64,000 nt of DNA from Kocuria palustris (GCF_007666205.1 NZ_VDOR01000010.1:1-64000), one strand, 5' to 3'; shown: positions 51,867-61,045, numbered from the stretch's first letter. A program made the numbers and translations. The notes: a model not told the origin generated them from the letters alone.

Positions 51867-54026
51867 TCAGCGGCGGCGCCGGGCGAAGACCTCTGCGATC
51901 GCCTCGAGGGCCTCCTCGTTCTGCAGGGAGGAGCGGTCGCCCAGCGGCCTGTCCTCGTAGAGCTGGCCGAGCAGGCGGCGGGTGATCTTCCCCGATCGGG
52001 TCTTGGGCAGATCCGGCACCGGGACGACCTCCCGGGGCTTGGCGATGGGGCCGATCTCGCGGGCCACGTGGGCGCGCAGGGCCTCGTGCACCTCGGCCTC
52101 GGGCAGCCTCCGGCCCTCCGGGGTCAGCACCACGCAGGCCAGCACGGCGTGGCCGGTGAGCTCGTCGGCCACCGGGGCGGTCCCGGCCTCGACGACCAGG
52201 GGGTGGGTGACCAGGGCCGACTCGATCTCGATGGTCGACAGGCGGTGGCCGGACACGTTGATGACGTCGTCCGCGCGGCCCAGGATGTGCAGGTCCCCGT
52301 CGTCGTCCAGGCGGGCGCCGTCGCCGGCCAGGAACCAGCCCCGCTCGCCGTAGTGGGCCCAGTACGAGCTCAGGTACCGCTGCGGATCGCCCCACACGGT
52401 CCGGGCCATGGACGGCCCGATGGCATCGACGACGACGAGGCCCTGCTCGCCCGCGGGGACGTCGCCGCCCGCGGCGTCGACGACGCGCGTGGAGACCCCC
52501 GGAACCGGGCGCACGGCGCAGCCCGGCTTGGGGGTCGTGCCGGGCGTGCCCTCCGGGAACGTGCCCTCCGGGGCGAACTGCGGATCGTGCGGGCGCGGGG
52601 AGGCCACGCACGAGCCCGTCTCGGACTGCCACCACGTGTCCACGAACGGGACCTCGTCGCGGCCGACGTGACGGCGCAGCCACCGCCAGGCCTCCGGGTT
52701 GATGGACTCGCCGACCGAGCCCAGCAGGCGGATCGAGGAGAGGTTCCAGATCTTGGGCAGCCCGTTGGGGAACGCGCCCATGAGCGATCGGATCAGGGTC
52801 GGGGCGGTGTAGTAGCTCGTCACCCCGTAGCGCTCGATGATCTCGAAGTGGCGCCCGAAGTCCGGGGTGCTCGGCGTGCCCTCGTAGAGGACCTGGGTCA
52901 CCCCGTTGACCAGCGGCCCGTAGATCTCGTACGTGTGCGCGGTGACCCAGGCCAGGTCGGCCGTGCACCAGTGCACCGCGGAGTCCACCTTGGCGGGGTC
53001 GTTGACGGCGGAGAGCTCCTGCGGGCGCAGCGCGCCGTCGTCGTCGGGGGCATCGGGCAGCAGGTCGAAGAGCAGCGCGTGGGTGTACGCGGACTGCACC
53101 AGGTAGCCGCCCATGGTGTGCACGAGGCCCTTGGGCCGGCCGGTGGTCCCGGAGGTGTAGATGATGAACAGCGGGGTCTCGGCGTCGAAGGCCTGTGCCT
53201 CGTGCACCTCGGAAGCCGTCTCGGTGAGCTCGTGCCACCACAGGTCGCGCCCCGCGGTCCAGGGCACGTTCATCTGGTCGTTGGAGCGAGCGCCGCGCTT
53301 GCCGACGGGCAGGCGGGGGTTGCCCGCGCGCGACGTCCGGCGCACGACGAGCACGTGCTCGATGCTGTTGTCCCCGGCGCACGCCTCGTCCGCCTGCGCC
53401 TTGACGGGCACCGCGGAGCCGCGGCGATTCTGCCCGTCCGCGGTGACCAGGATCCTGGCGCCGGTGTCCTCGACGCGGAAGCGCAGGGCCTCCGCGGAGA
53501 AGCCGCCGAAGACCAGCGAGTGCACGGCGCCGATCCGCGCGCAGGCCAGGGTGATGATGATCGTCTCGGGGATGACCGGCAGGTAGATCACCACCCGGTC
53601 GCCCGGGACCACGCCCAGGCCCTCCAGGGCATTGGCCGCCCGTGCGACCGCCTTCTGCAGGTCGGTGTACGTCCACGTCTGGCGGTCCCCGGGCTCGCCC
53701 TCGAAGTGCAGGGCCACGTGGGAGCCGCGGCCGGCCTCGACGTGGCGGTCCACGCAGTTGTGCGCGACGTTGAGCCTCCCGCCCTCGAACCACGCGATCT
53801 CGGGCACCGAGAAGGTGGGGCTCCCGTCGTCGTCGGTGCCGATGCGGCGCGGCTTCTCGAAGCGATGCGCGGTGTGCCAGGGCTCGGCCCAGTCGAGCCG
53901 GGAGGCCTGCTGCTCCCAGAACTGCACGCGAGCCTCGTCCGAGACGCGGGCGGGGTTCGGGGTGGGGCGCAGGGGATCGGAGTAGGAGCCGCCCGTGCTC
54001 GGGGCGGACGAGGGCGCAGGACTCAT
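51867..54026 (-). CDS. acs: acetyl-CoA synthetase-like AMP-forming ligase
   Basis: 719 residues, somewhat longer than standard Acs (about 650). P-loop YTSGTTGRPKG, WWQSETGS, GRADDVINVSGHRLSTIEIESALV and the acetylation-site motif PKTRSGKITRRLL. Activates acetate or propionate with CoA; which acid is preferred is uncertain. A hydrophilic insert (VPVKAQADEACAGDNSIEHVLVVRRT) is normal for the family. ATG 54026 follows GGAG at good spacing; GTG 54029 is an alternative. It may supply acetyl-CoA for acetylation of homoserine used by MetY downstream. Confidence 0.9.
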   Translation of the reverse strand: MSPAPSSAPSTGGSYSDPLRPTPNPARVSDEARVQFWEQQASRLDWAEPWHTAHRFEKPRRIGTDDDGSPTFSVPEIAWFEGGRLNVAHNCVDRHVEAGRGSHVALHFEGEPGDRQTWTYTDLQKAVARAANALEGLGVVPGDRVVIYLPVIPETIIITLACARIGAVHSLVFGGFSAEALRFRVEDTGARILVTADGQNRRGSAVPVKAQADEACAGDNSIEHVLVVRRTSRAGNPRLPVGKRGARSNDQMNVPWTAGRDLWWHELTETASEVHEAQAFDAETPLFIIYTSGTTGRPKGLVHTMGGYLVQSAYTHALLFDLLPDAPDDDGALRPQELSAVNDPAKVDSAVHWCTADLAWVTAHTYEIYGPLVNGVTQVLYEGTPSTPDFGRHFEIIERYGVTSYYTAPTLIRSLMGAFPNGLPKIWNLSSIRLLGSVGESINPEAWRWLRRHVGRDEVPFVDTWWQSETGSCVASPRPHDPQFAPEGTFPEGTPGTTPKPGCAVRPVPGVSTRVVDAAGGDVPAGEQGLVVVDAIGPSMARTVWGDPQRYLSSYWAHYGERGWFLAGDGARLDDDGDLHILGRADDVINVSGHRLSTIEIESALVTHPLVVEAGTAPVADELTGHAVLACVVLTPEGRRLPEAEVHEALRAHVAREIGPIAKPREVVPVPDLPKTRSGKITRRLLGQLYEDRPLGDRSSLQNEEALEAIAEVFARRRR

Positions 54027-54443
54027 CACATCACTCCATCGGTCCTGGCATTAGCACCGTGTGCCGCGTAATGGACGGCACGGGTTGCTGCGGCGTCGAC
54101 GAGCCAGGTCTCTCGGCCGCTCCGGATGGGAACCGGGGTCAGTCAAAGCCCTGCGCGCCCCGATCGGCAAATCGGGCGTCGTCCGGGGCAGCGGACGGCC
54201 CGGCTTTCCGACCAGGGCACTCATGCGCTTAGGATGACGCCCACACGATCAAGAGTTCCGGCCCACAGCCCTGGCTGGCCGGACGGCAACCCTCTCCCGT
54301 AGCGGGGTGCCCCAGGTGAGGATCGGGCCGCGCGCTAGACCGCGCGCGGCAAGTACGGCGCCCTCACGCGCTGGACCCGCAGGTATGACCACTGCACGGT
54401 GGCGCACGGGGCGCGGGTCCACCCGACCCAGGAGGACATCTCC
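54027..54443. other. divergent intergenic region between acs and the monooxygenase
   Basis: 417 bases. The right part is the riboswitch leader of the monooxygenase gene (54245-54362). The left part carries the acs promoter region and a small hairpin CCCGAT/ATCGGG at 54159-54176. No gene seen. Confidence 0.8.
54245..54362 (+). ncRNA. SAM riboswitch, SAM-I/IV clan (SAM-IV-like)
   Basis: Stem P1 CGATC (54246-54250) with GATCG (54321-54325); P2 TCCGGCC/GGCCGGA (54257-54263, 54277-54283). The conserved core CGGCAACCCTC (54284-54294), GGGGTGCCCC and AGGTGAGGATC is followed by a downstream GC hairpin (54327-54334 with 54343-54350) ending GGCAAG. This closely follows the layout of SAM-IV aptamers, known mostly from actinobacteria; the ATCAAGAG start also resembles SAM-I. 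It binds S-adenosylmethionine and should switch off the monooxygenase gene when methionine is plentiful. Confidence 0.88.
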
Positions 54444-55865
54444 ATGACCAAGCGGATCTCGCTCAACGCGTTCGACATGACCTGCGTGGACCACCAGAGC
54501 TTCGGCCTCTGGCGGCACCCGCGCTCGCGGGCCACGGAGTACAACACGATCGAGTACTGGACCGACCTGGCCCGGACCCTGGAGCGGGGCCGGTTCGACG
54601 CCCTGTTCCTGGCCGACGTCGTCGGCATCTACGACATCTACCGCAACTCCGCGGCCCCCGCGATCGCCGACGGCGCCCAGGTCCCGGTCAACGACCCGTT
54701 CCTGCAGATCTCCGCCATGGCCGCGGTGACCGAGCGCCTCGGCTTCGGCGTGACCAGCGCCGTCACCTACGAGCAGCCGTACACGCTGGCCCGGAGGTTC
54801 GCCACGCTCGATCACCTCACCCGCGGCCGCGTGGGCTTCAACGTGGTGACCTCCTACCTGCCCTCGGCGGCCGAGAACCAGGGCCTGCCCACCCAGATCG
54901 AGCACGACGAGCGCTACGAGATCGCCGACGAGTTCCTCGACGTCTGCTACAAGCTGTGGGAGGGCTCGTGGGAGGACGGCGCCGTCGTCAAGGACCGCGA
55001 GCGCGGCCTCTACGCCGACCCGGCCAAGGTGCACCCGATCCAGCACCGGGGCAAGCACTTCTCGGTGCCCGGCGCCGCGCTCACCGAGCCGAGCCCGCAG
55101 CGCACGCCGCTGATCTTCCAGGCGGGTGCCTCCTCCCGGGGCCAGGCCTTCGCCGGCAAGCACGCCGAGGCCGTGTTCATCGGAGCGCTGCGCCCGGATC
55201 TCACCCGACACATGACCGATCGCATCCGCGACAACGCCGAGGCGCAGGGGCGCGACCGCGACGACGTGAAGATCTACGCGATGCTCTCCGTCGTGGTCGA
55301 CGAGACCGACGAGAAGGCCCGGGCCAAGCACCGCGAGTACCAGGAGTACGCGAACCTCGAGGCCTCGCAGGCCATCATCGGCGGCTGGTCCGGACTGGAC
55401 CTGTCGACGTTCCAGGAGGACGAGGTCCTGAACTACGTCAAGACCGAGGCCATCCAGTCCTTCCTGACCCCGTTCACGATGCAGGACGGCGCCAAGCAGT
55501 GGACCCGCGAGGACATCGCCCGGCACTGCGCGCTCGGCGGGATGGGTGATGTGGTCGTCGGCTCCCCGCAGACCGTGGCGGATCAGCTCGAGACCTGGAT
55601 CGACGACGGCGGCCTGGACGGCATCAACCTGGCCTACCACGTGTCTCCGGGGTCGTTCGAGGACTTCGTGGAGCTGGTGGTGCCCGAGCTGCAGAAGCGC
55701 GGGCGGTACCGCACGGACTACGACGGGCCGACCCTGCGCGAGAACGTCTACGGCGCCGGGCAGTCCAGGGTGCTCGACACCCATCCGGCGGCAAGGTACC
55801 GCGGGGCCTATGCGGGCCGGGCCTCGACGGCGGACACCCCCTCGCGGGACCTGACGGAGGTCTGA
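54444..55865 (+). CDS. FMN-dependent monooxygenase, NtaA/SnaA/DszA family
   Basis: 473 residues of the bacterial-luciferase-like flavin monooxygenase group. NAFDMTCVDHQSFGLWRHP, RFDALFLADVVGIYD, TLDHLTRGRVGFNVVTSYLPSAA and FQAGASSRGQAFAGKHAEAVF are family signatures. Members use reduced FMN and oxygen on nitrilotriacetate, sulfones or other organosulfur compounds. Because it lies under a SAM riboswitch, release of sulfur from an organosulfur compound is the likely role. AGGAGGA before ATG 54444. It converges on the MFS gene. Confidence 0.9.
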   Translation: MTKRISLNAFDMTCVDHQSFGLWRHPRSRATEYNTIEYWTDLARTLERGRFDALFLADVVGIYDIYRNSAAPAIADGAQVPVNDPFLQISAMAAVTERLGFGVTSAVTYEQPYTLARRFATLDHLTRGRVGFNVVTSYLPSAAENQGLPTQIEHDERYEIADEFLDVCYKLWEGSWEDGAVVKDRERGLYADPAKVHPIQHRGKHFSVPGAALTEPSPQRTPLIFQAGASSRGQAFAGKHAEAVFIGALRPDLTRHMTDRIRDNAEAQGRDRDDVKIYAMLSVVVDETDEKARAKHREYQEYANLEASQAIIGGWSGLDLSTFQEDEVLNYVKTEAIQSFLTPFTMQDGAKQWTREDIARHCALGGMGDVVVGSPQTVADQLETWIDDGGLDGINLAYHVSPGSFEDFVELVVPELQKRGRYRTDYDGPTLRENVYGAGQSRVLDTHPAARYRGAYAGRASTADTPSRDLTEV

Positions 55866-55887
55866 CCCGGCCGCGACGGGCGAGGGC

Positions 55888-57198
55888 TCACCCCGCCCGT
55901 CGCGGCAGCGGGCCGAAGCGGTCGGTGTCCGGACCCAGCAGCCCGCCGATCGCCACCAGCAGACCGGCCAGCACGAGGAGCGCGGCCACGGCCCCGTGAC
56001 GGCCCAGGGCCTCCTGCAGGGGCGGCAGGTAGTACGGGTAGAGGGCCGGGAGCACGATCGAGAGGCTGTAGGCGGCGCCGTAGCCGGTCGAGCGCACGCC
56101 GTCGGCGAAGCGCTCCGTCAGGTACGCGCCCACCGGCCCGTAGCAGGTCACCGTGGCCACCTGCAGGGCCGCGGCGAGCATCAGCACGGGGCCGGTGCCC
56201 TGCACCGCGAAGACCGCCAGGAAGATCAGCGGCGAGACGACGGCGGCGGCCAGGCCGAAGGCCACGAAGAACCGGCGCCGCCCCGTGAACGTGGACAGAT
56301 GCCCTGCTGCGGCCATCGCGACCGCAGAGACCGCCGTGGCGCACATCATCACCAGCGACACGTGCGCCGCATCGATCTGCCCGGAGGCCCCGAGCTCGGC
56401 GGTGAACGTGGTCACCGCCATGTAGGTGAACAGCCACAGCCCGCTCATCAGCACGAAGACCTGCCACAGCCGCCGGCCGCTGCTCGCGAGCTCGGCCACG
56501 GGGCGGGCGGCCGAGGCCGCCGGCTGCCGCCCGGGGGCGTCCGCGATGCGCAGCCGGTAGTAGGCCAGCATCCCGGCGGCCATCGCGGCGCCGATGAGGA
56601 AGGGGATGCGCCATCCCCAGGCGGCGTAGTCCTCGGGGCCCAGCCCCTGGATGAGCGCGAAGGTCAGCGCGGCGATCGTGGCGTTGGCGCAGGGGGACAT
56701 GGCCATGATGAAGCCGCTGACCCGGCCGCGTGAGCCCGGGCGGGCCCACTCCATCGCCAGGGGCACGGCGGAGGTGTACTCCCCGCCCAGGAACACGCCG
56801 CCCAGGAAGCGCAGGATCAGCACCGCCCAGAACGTGGCCGCCCCCAGGACGTGGTGGCCGGGGACCAGGGCGATCAGCAGGGTGGTGAGGCTGATCCCGG
56901 CCAGCGCGATCTGGGTCACGACGGTGCGGCCCACCCGATCCGCGATCGGCCCGAAGACCAGCGAGCCCAGGGGCCGCCCGATCAGTGTGGCCACGAAGAT
57001 CAGGCTCGCCCGGAACACGGCGTCCTGCTCGCCGAACAGCTGCGCGGCGGCCGGGCCCAGCGCCATCACCGGGAGGAAGATGTCGAACTGATCGACGAAG
57101 TTGCCCATGATCCCGCCGCGGATCGCGTGACGGGTGCGCTCAGGGGGACGGGGATCCCCCGTGTCCGTGGTCGGGGCGTGCGCGGATGATGCCGTCAT
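55888..57198 (-). CDS. MFS transporter under TPP riboswitch, likely thiamine-related
   Basis: 436 residues, 12 helices, metabolite:H+ symporter group (like ShiA/citrate/proline-betaine carriers): ADRVGRTVVTQIALAGIS (loop 2-3), GGVFLGGEYTSAVPLAMEW (helix 4) and RGRVSGFIMAMSPCAN. The leader contains a TPP riboswitch, so expression is expected to fall when thiamine pyrophosphate is high. That points to import of thiamine, its pyrimidine or its thiazole precursor. MFS carriers of this subgroup are not standard thiamine transporters, so the substrate needs testing. Confidence 0.87.
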   Translation of the reverse strand: MTASSAHAPTTDTGDPRPPERTRHAIRGGIMGNFVDQFDIFLPVMALGPAAAQLFGEQDAVFRASLIFVATLIGRPLGSLVFGPIADRVGRTVVTQIALAGISLTTLLIALVPGHHVLGAATFWAVLILRFLGGVFLGGEYTSAVPLAMEWARPGSRGRVSGFIMAMSPCANATIAALTFALIQGLGPEDYAAWGWRIPFLIGAAMAAGMLAYYRLRIADAPGRQPAASAARPVAELASSGRRLWQVFVLMSGLWLFTYMAVTTFTAELGASGQIDAAHVSLVMMCATAVSAVAMAAAGHLSTFTGRRRFFVAFGLAAAVVSPLIFLAVFAVQGTGPVLMLAAALQVATVTCYGPVGAYLTERFADGVRSTGYGAAYSLSIVLPALYPYYLPPLQEALGRHGAVAALLVLAGLLVAIGGLLGPDTDRFGPLPRRAG

Positions 57199-57205
57199 GC
57201 GATCA

Positions 57206-57292
57206 CTTCCTTCGCCGGTGCTGACCGGAGCAGGTTCGACGGTCGAAGCCGCGTCAGCTTCCTCTCAGCCCGTGCGCCGGGCTCCCGTGGGG
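57206..57292 (-). ncRNA. TPP riboswitch (THI element)
   Basis: On the minus strand the leader reads CACGGGAGCCC, then CGGGCTGAGAGG, a hairpin GAAGC...GCTTC region, ACCGTCGAACCTG, CTCCGGTCAGCACCGGCG and AAGGAAGTG. The CUGAGA and GAACCUG cores plus the CCGG/CCGG pyrophosphate-side hairpin are diagnostic for the thiamine pyrophosphate aptamer. The gene starts about eight bases downstream, so control is most likely translational through AAGGA at the 3' end of the element. Confidence 0.92.
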
Positions 57293-57423
57293 TCGTCGTC
57301 CAGTCTGCTCCGCCGCCCGGGATCGGCCAACTCCGTGACAACCGCGACGACCCGCCGACGTCGACGTCCGGCCCGGTCGGAGGCGGATTCGCGGTGCCGG
57401 TGATCCGCGGGCACAGTGGGCTC

Positions 57424-58632
57424 ATGCAGAACCACCGCGACGGCCCGGCCCGGTCCCCCGAGACGACCCGCGCGGGGGCGGCCGGCGCACAGGCGCCCTG
57501 CGCGGATCGGGTCGGCGCAGGGGCGTCGTCCCGGCTGCTCGGCATCGATCTGGCCCGGGCCGTCGCCCTGCTGGGGATGATGGCGACCCACACCCTGTCC
57601 CTCGTCGACCCGGCGGGGAACCCCATGCCCGTCGCGCTCATCGCGGGGAAGGCCGCGGCCCTGTTCGCGGTGCTCGCGGGGTTCTCCGTCGAGCTGTCCA
57701 CGCGCCGGTACGACCGGTGGCGCGACGCCGCCGCGGCCCTGGCGGTGCGCGGGGCGCTGATCGCGCTCATCGGCCTGGTGCTGAGCTGGCTGTCGACCTC
57801 GATCGCGGTGGTGCTCGTCCAGTACGGCGTGCTGTTCCTGCTCGCACCGCTGGTCCTGCGCCTGCCCACCCGGTGGCTGGCCGTTCTCACGGCCGTCTGG
57901 CTCGCGGCCTCGCCGGTGGTCTCGCATCTGCTGCGCGACGCCTGGGCCCTGCCGCGGGCCGCCGTCTCCCCGGACATCACGCATCTGGCCGATCCCGGCT
58001 ATCTGGCGGTCTCGGTCCTGCTCACGGGCTACTACCCCGTGCTGCAGTGGATGGGCTACCTGCTCGTGGGCCTGCTCATCGCGCGGCTCGACTGGCGCAG
58101 CGGGAGGACCGCCGTCCGCGCCGTCATCGCCGGCGCGCTCGCGGCGGGGCTGGCCTGGGCGTCGTCGCAGATCCTGCTGGCCCAGGGCGGGGCGGAGGCG
58201 ATCGAGCGCGCGGCCGCCGGGCGCGGGCTGCTGGAATGGGGATCGCCGCACCTGGCCAGGCACATCAGCAGCCACGGGACCACGCCCACCGACACGTGGT
58301 GGTGGCTGGCCACGGCCGGTCCGCACTCGTCGACGACCTTCGACCTCGTCCACACCGCCGGCATCGCGGTCGCGGCCATCGCCGTGTGCGTGCTGATCTG
58401 CCGGGCGCTGGGGGACGACGTCCGCATCCTGATGCCGCTGCTGGCGGCCGGGTCCATGCCGCTGACCATGTACGCGCTGCACGTGATCATGTCCGGCTTC
58501 ATGGCCCTGTACCTGCTGCAGGTCATCGTGCTGCTCGCACTGGCGACGGTCTGGCGCGCGGGCGGCGACGGCCCCGGCCCGCTCGAGAGCCTGGTCTCCG
58601 GAGCCGTGCGGGCCGTCGTCCCGCGGCGCTGA
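57424..58632 (+). CDS. HGSNAT/DUF418-like multi-helix membrane protein
   Basis: 402 residues, about ten helices. After a hydrophilic N-terminus, RLLGIDLARAVALLGMMATHTL begins the membrane region as in heparan-glucosaminide N-acetyltransferase-like and DUF418 proteins. The His in MATH is the presumed acyl-accepting residue. Possibly acetylates a surface sugar; substrate unknown. ATG 57424 and upstream GTG 57394 both lack a clear RBS. Same family as the truncated gene at 77. Confidence 0.75.
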   Translation: MQNHRDGPARSPETTRAGAAGAQAPCADRVGAGASSRLLGIDLARAVALLGMMATHTLSLVDPAGNPMPVALIAGKAAALFAVLAGFSVELSTRRYDRWRDAAAALAVRGALIALIGLVLSWLSTSIAVVLVQYGVLFLLAPLVLRLPTRWLAVLTAVWLAASPVVSHLLRDAWALPRAAVSPDITHLADPGYLAVSVLLTGYYPVLQWMGYLLVGLLIARLDWRSGRTAVRAVIAGALAAGLAWASSQILLAQGGAEAIERAAAGRGLLEWGSPHLARHISSHGTTPTDTWWWLATAGPHSSTTFDLVHTAGIAVAAIAVCVLICRALGDDVRILMPLLAAGSMPLTMYALHVIMSGFMALYLLQVIVLLALATVWRAGGDGPGPLESLVSGAVRAVVPRR

Positions 58633-58661
58633 GCGGGCCGCGGGCCGGCGCCACCCGCTCA
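58630..58661. terminator. 8-bp hairpin overlapping convergent stop codons
   Basis: TGAGCGGG (58630-58637) pairs with CCCGCTCA (58654-58661) between the membrane protein and the thioesterase. Confidence 0.4.
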
Positions 58662-59687
58662 GCCCGAGGCGGTCTCCGCGTCGTCGCCGTGCTGCTCCAG
58701 CAGGTGGTTCGGAAGCCGGTTGCCCTGCGCCCTGCTGCGGATCTCCAGGAGGGTGCGGGCGTGCTGCCACAGGCGCCGATCCGTCTCGTCGGCCGGCTCC
58801 CAGCGCGGGACGGGCACGGAGGTGCCCTCCTCGTCGCGGGCCACCATGACGGTCAGGCAGTTGGTGGTCACCTCCAGCTCCCGGGCCTTCGGATCCCCGG
58901 AGCGGACCTCGACGGCCACGTGCATGCCCTTGTTCCCCGTGTAGATCAGCCGGGCGTCGACCTCCACCATGTCCCCGATGTGCAGGGGGCGCAGGAAGCG
59001 CACGCCGCCGGAGAAGACGGCCACGGTGTCCCGGCCGCAGTAGCGCGCCGAGCACAGGTAGGCGGCCTCGTCGATCCACTCCATGACGATGCCGCCGTGG
59101 ACCTTGCCGCCCCAGTTCACATCGGTCGGGGCCGCCAGGAAGCGCAGGACCACCCGCTCGGCGGTTCCGGGGGCGCTGTAGTCCTGCCGCGAGATCTCCT
59201 CGGAGATCTCCTCCCGGATCGGGATGCGCGACAGGGCGTAGTCGCGGGCCAGCTCCTGCTCCAGCCCGCGCGGCTCGAAGGGCGGGACGGGGACCGAATG
59301 CCCGTCGGAGTCGACGGCCACGAAGATCGTCAGGCAGCGGGCCCGTTCCTCGAGCACGCCCGTCTTGGGATCGCCGGAGCGCACGACGGTGTTGATGTGC
59401 ATGGACGACCGGCCCGTGTAGAGCACCGTTCCGGTGACCTCGACCATCTCCCCCACCTGGACGGGATGCTGGAAGTGGATGTTGCCGACGTAGGCCGTCA
59501 CGCAGTACGAGCCGGACCACGCGGCGGCCGCGGCGAAGGCGGCCTTGTCCACCCACTCGAGGACCCGCCCGGCATCGACGGTCCCGGAGTGCCCGCGATC
59601 CGTCGGCGCGGCCAGCTGGCGCAGGGTCACCTCGTGGCGGCGGGAGGAGCTGTCGGCAGGGCGGGGCGGCGGCGTCGTCGGGTCCAT
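58659..59687 (-). CDS. acyl-CoA thioesterase, double hotdog
   Basis: 342 residues with two hotdog domains. First about 15-160 (GTVDAGRVLEWVDKAAFAAA), second about 185-310 (VNWGGKVHGGIVMEWIDEAAYLCSARY). Each is followed by a VRSGDPK motif. Hydrolyses acyl-CoA to free acid and CoA, as in ACOT7-type enzymes. Start 59687 (MDPTTPPPRP); the longer frame upstream runs into the tRNA terminator and gives no similarity. Confidence 0.88.
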   Translation of the reverse strand: MDPTTPPPRPADSSSRRHEVTLRQLAAPTDRGHSGTVDAGRVLEWVDKAAFAAAAAWSGSYCVTAYVGNIHFQHPVQVGEMVEVTGTVLYTGRSSMHINTVVRSGDPKTGVLEERARCLTIFVAVDSDGHSVPVPPFEPRGLEQELARDYALSRIPIREEISEEISRQDYSAPGTAERVVLRFLAAPTDVNWGGKVHGGIVMEWIDEAAYLCSARYCGRDTVAVFSGGVRFLRPLHIGDMVEVDARLIYTGNKGMHVAVEVRSGDPKARELEVTTNCLTVMVARDEEGTSVPVPRWEPADETDRRLWQHARTLLEIRSRAQGNRLPNHLLEQHGDDAETASG

Positions 59688-59747
59688 GCGGTCAAGGTAC
59701 CGGAGCGCGCGGGGCGGCGCCCCTGCTCCCGACGACGGCCTCCGAAG

Positions 59748-59786
59748 ACGAGGGCCCCGACCGGTCCGCCCGGTCGGGGCCCTCGT
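59748..59786 (-). terminator. 17-bp perfect hairpin after tRNA-Ser(TGA)
   Basis: Stem 59748-59764 with 59770-59786, loop TCCGC, ten bases downstream of the tRNA 3' end on its strand. Confidence 0.8.
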
Positions 59787-59795
59787 GCGCCGAGG

Positions 59796-59883
59796 CGGAA
59801 GGTAAGGGATTCGAACCCTTGGTGCAGGGTCACTGCACAACGGTTTTCAAGACCGTCTCCTTCGGCCGCTCGGACAACCTTCC
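59796..59883 (-). tRNA. tRNA-Ser (anticodon TGA)
   Basis: 88 bases on the minus strand. Acceptor GGAAGGT/ACCTTCC, anticodon stem-loop ACGGT-CTTGAAA-ACCGT, long variable arm (TGCAGTGACCCTGCA), T-arm AAGGG-TTCGAAT-CCCTT, discriminator G. CCA is not encoded. Confidence 0.95.
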
Positions 59884-60049
59884 CGTGACGGGTCGGCGTG
59901 CACCGCCCGCACAGCGCCACATTCTTCCACTGCCGCGGGCGGGGTGCCGAATCGACGCGGCTCCCGGCGAAACGCGGCCCCCGCCGTCGGGCCCCGTCAG
60001 TAGCCTGAGCGCAGAAGACGACGCATCACGACGATCCCAGGAGGCACTC

Positions 60050-61045
60050 ATGCGCGCAGTCGCCGAAGCCGAGCACGGAGGGCCCGAGGTCCTCTCCGTC
60101 ACGGATCAGCCCGCTCCCGAGCTCACCGCCGACGGCATCCGCATCCGCGTGGAGCACGTCGGCATCAATCGGGCGGACGTCCTCCAGCGCACGGGCAACT
60201 ACAAGGTCCCCGAGGGCGGCTCCACGGTCTACGGGCTCGAGGTCTCCGGCCACGTGGTCGAGGTCGGCGACGACGCGGCGCACCACGCGCTCGACGGCGG
60301 CGTCCTGGTCCCCGGCGCCCGGGTCTGCGCGCTCATGGACTCCGGCGGCTACGCCGAGGAGGTCGTCGCACCCGCCGCCAACGTCCTGCCCGTGCCGGAC
60401 GCGCTGCCGATGAGCGAGGCCGCCGCGCTGCCCGAGGTCCTGGCCACCGTGTGGTCGAACCTCGTGATGGAGGCCGGGGCGGACTCGGGGCAGACGCTGC
60501 TGCTGCACGGCGGGACCGGGGGCGTCGGCACCGCCGCGATCCAGATCGCCCGCGCGATCGGCATGCGGGTCATCACCACGGTGAGCTCCGAGGCCAAGGC
60601 GGAGTTCGTCCGCGAGCTCGGCGCCGAGCCGATCCGCTACGACCAGGAGGACTTCGTCGAGCGGGCGAAGCAGCTGACCGGCGGCCGCGGGCCCGAGATC
60701 ATCTTCGACGTCGTCGGGGCCAAGTACCTCGCCCCGAACCTCGAGGCCCTGGCGGCGGACGGGACGCTCATCATCATCGGGCTGCAGGGCGGGCGGAAGG
60801 CCGAGATCGACCTGAGCTCCTTCATGGTCAGGCGCCAGCACCTCGTCGCCACGACCCTGCGCGCCCGCCCGGCGGAGCAGAAGGCCGCGATCATGGCCCA
60901 GGTCCACGAGCACGTCTGGCCGAAGGTCGTCTCCGGACAGGTGCGCGCGATCGTGGACCGCGAGTTCCCGCTCGAGCAGGCGGCGCAGGCCCACGAGCAC
61001 TTCGACTCCGGCACGCACATCGGGAAGATCCTGCTCACGCCGTGA
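60050..61045 (+). CDS. NAD(P)H:quinone oxidoreductase, MDR superfamily (PIG3-like)
   Basis: 331 residues. Zinc-free medium-chain reductase: GINRADVLQRTGNY in the catalytic domain, NADPH motif LHGGTGGVGTAAIQIARA, FDVVGAKYLAPNLEAL. Reduces quinones or small electrophiles with NADPH. CAGGAGG with suitable spacing before ATG 60050. Standalone gene; downstream lies a non-coding repeat region. Confidence 0.9.
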   Translation: MRAVAEAEHGGPEVLSVTDQPAPELTADGIRIRVEHVGINRADVLQRTGNYKVPEGGSTVYGLEVSGHVVEVGDDAAHHALDGGVLVPGARVCALMDSGGYAEEVVAPAANVLPVPDALPMSEAAALPEVLATVWSNLVMEAGADSGQTLLLHGGTGGVGTAAIQIARAIGMRVITTVSSEAKAEFVRELGAEPIRYDQEDFVERAKQLTGGRGPEIIFDVVGAKYLAPNLEALAADGTLIIIGLQGGRKAEIDLSSFMVRRQHLVATTLRARPAEQKAAIMAQVHEHVWPKVVSGQVRAIVDREFPLEQAAQAHEHFDSGTHIGKILLTP

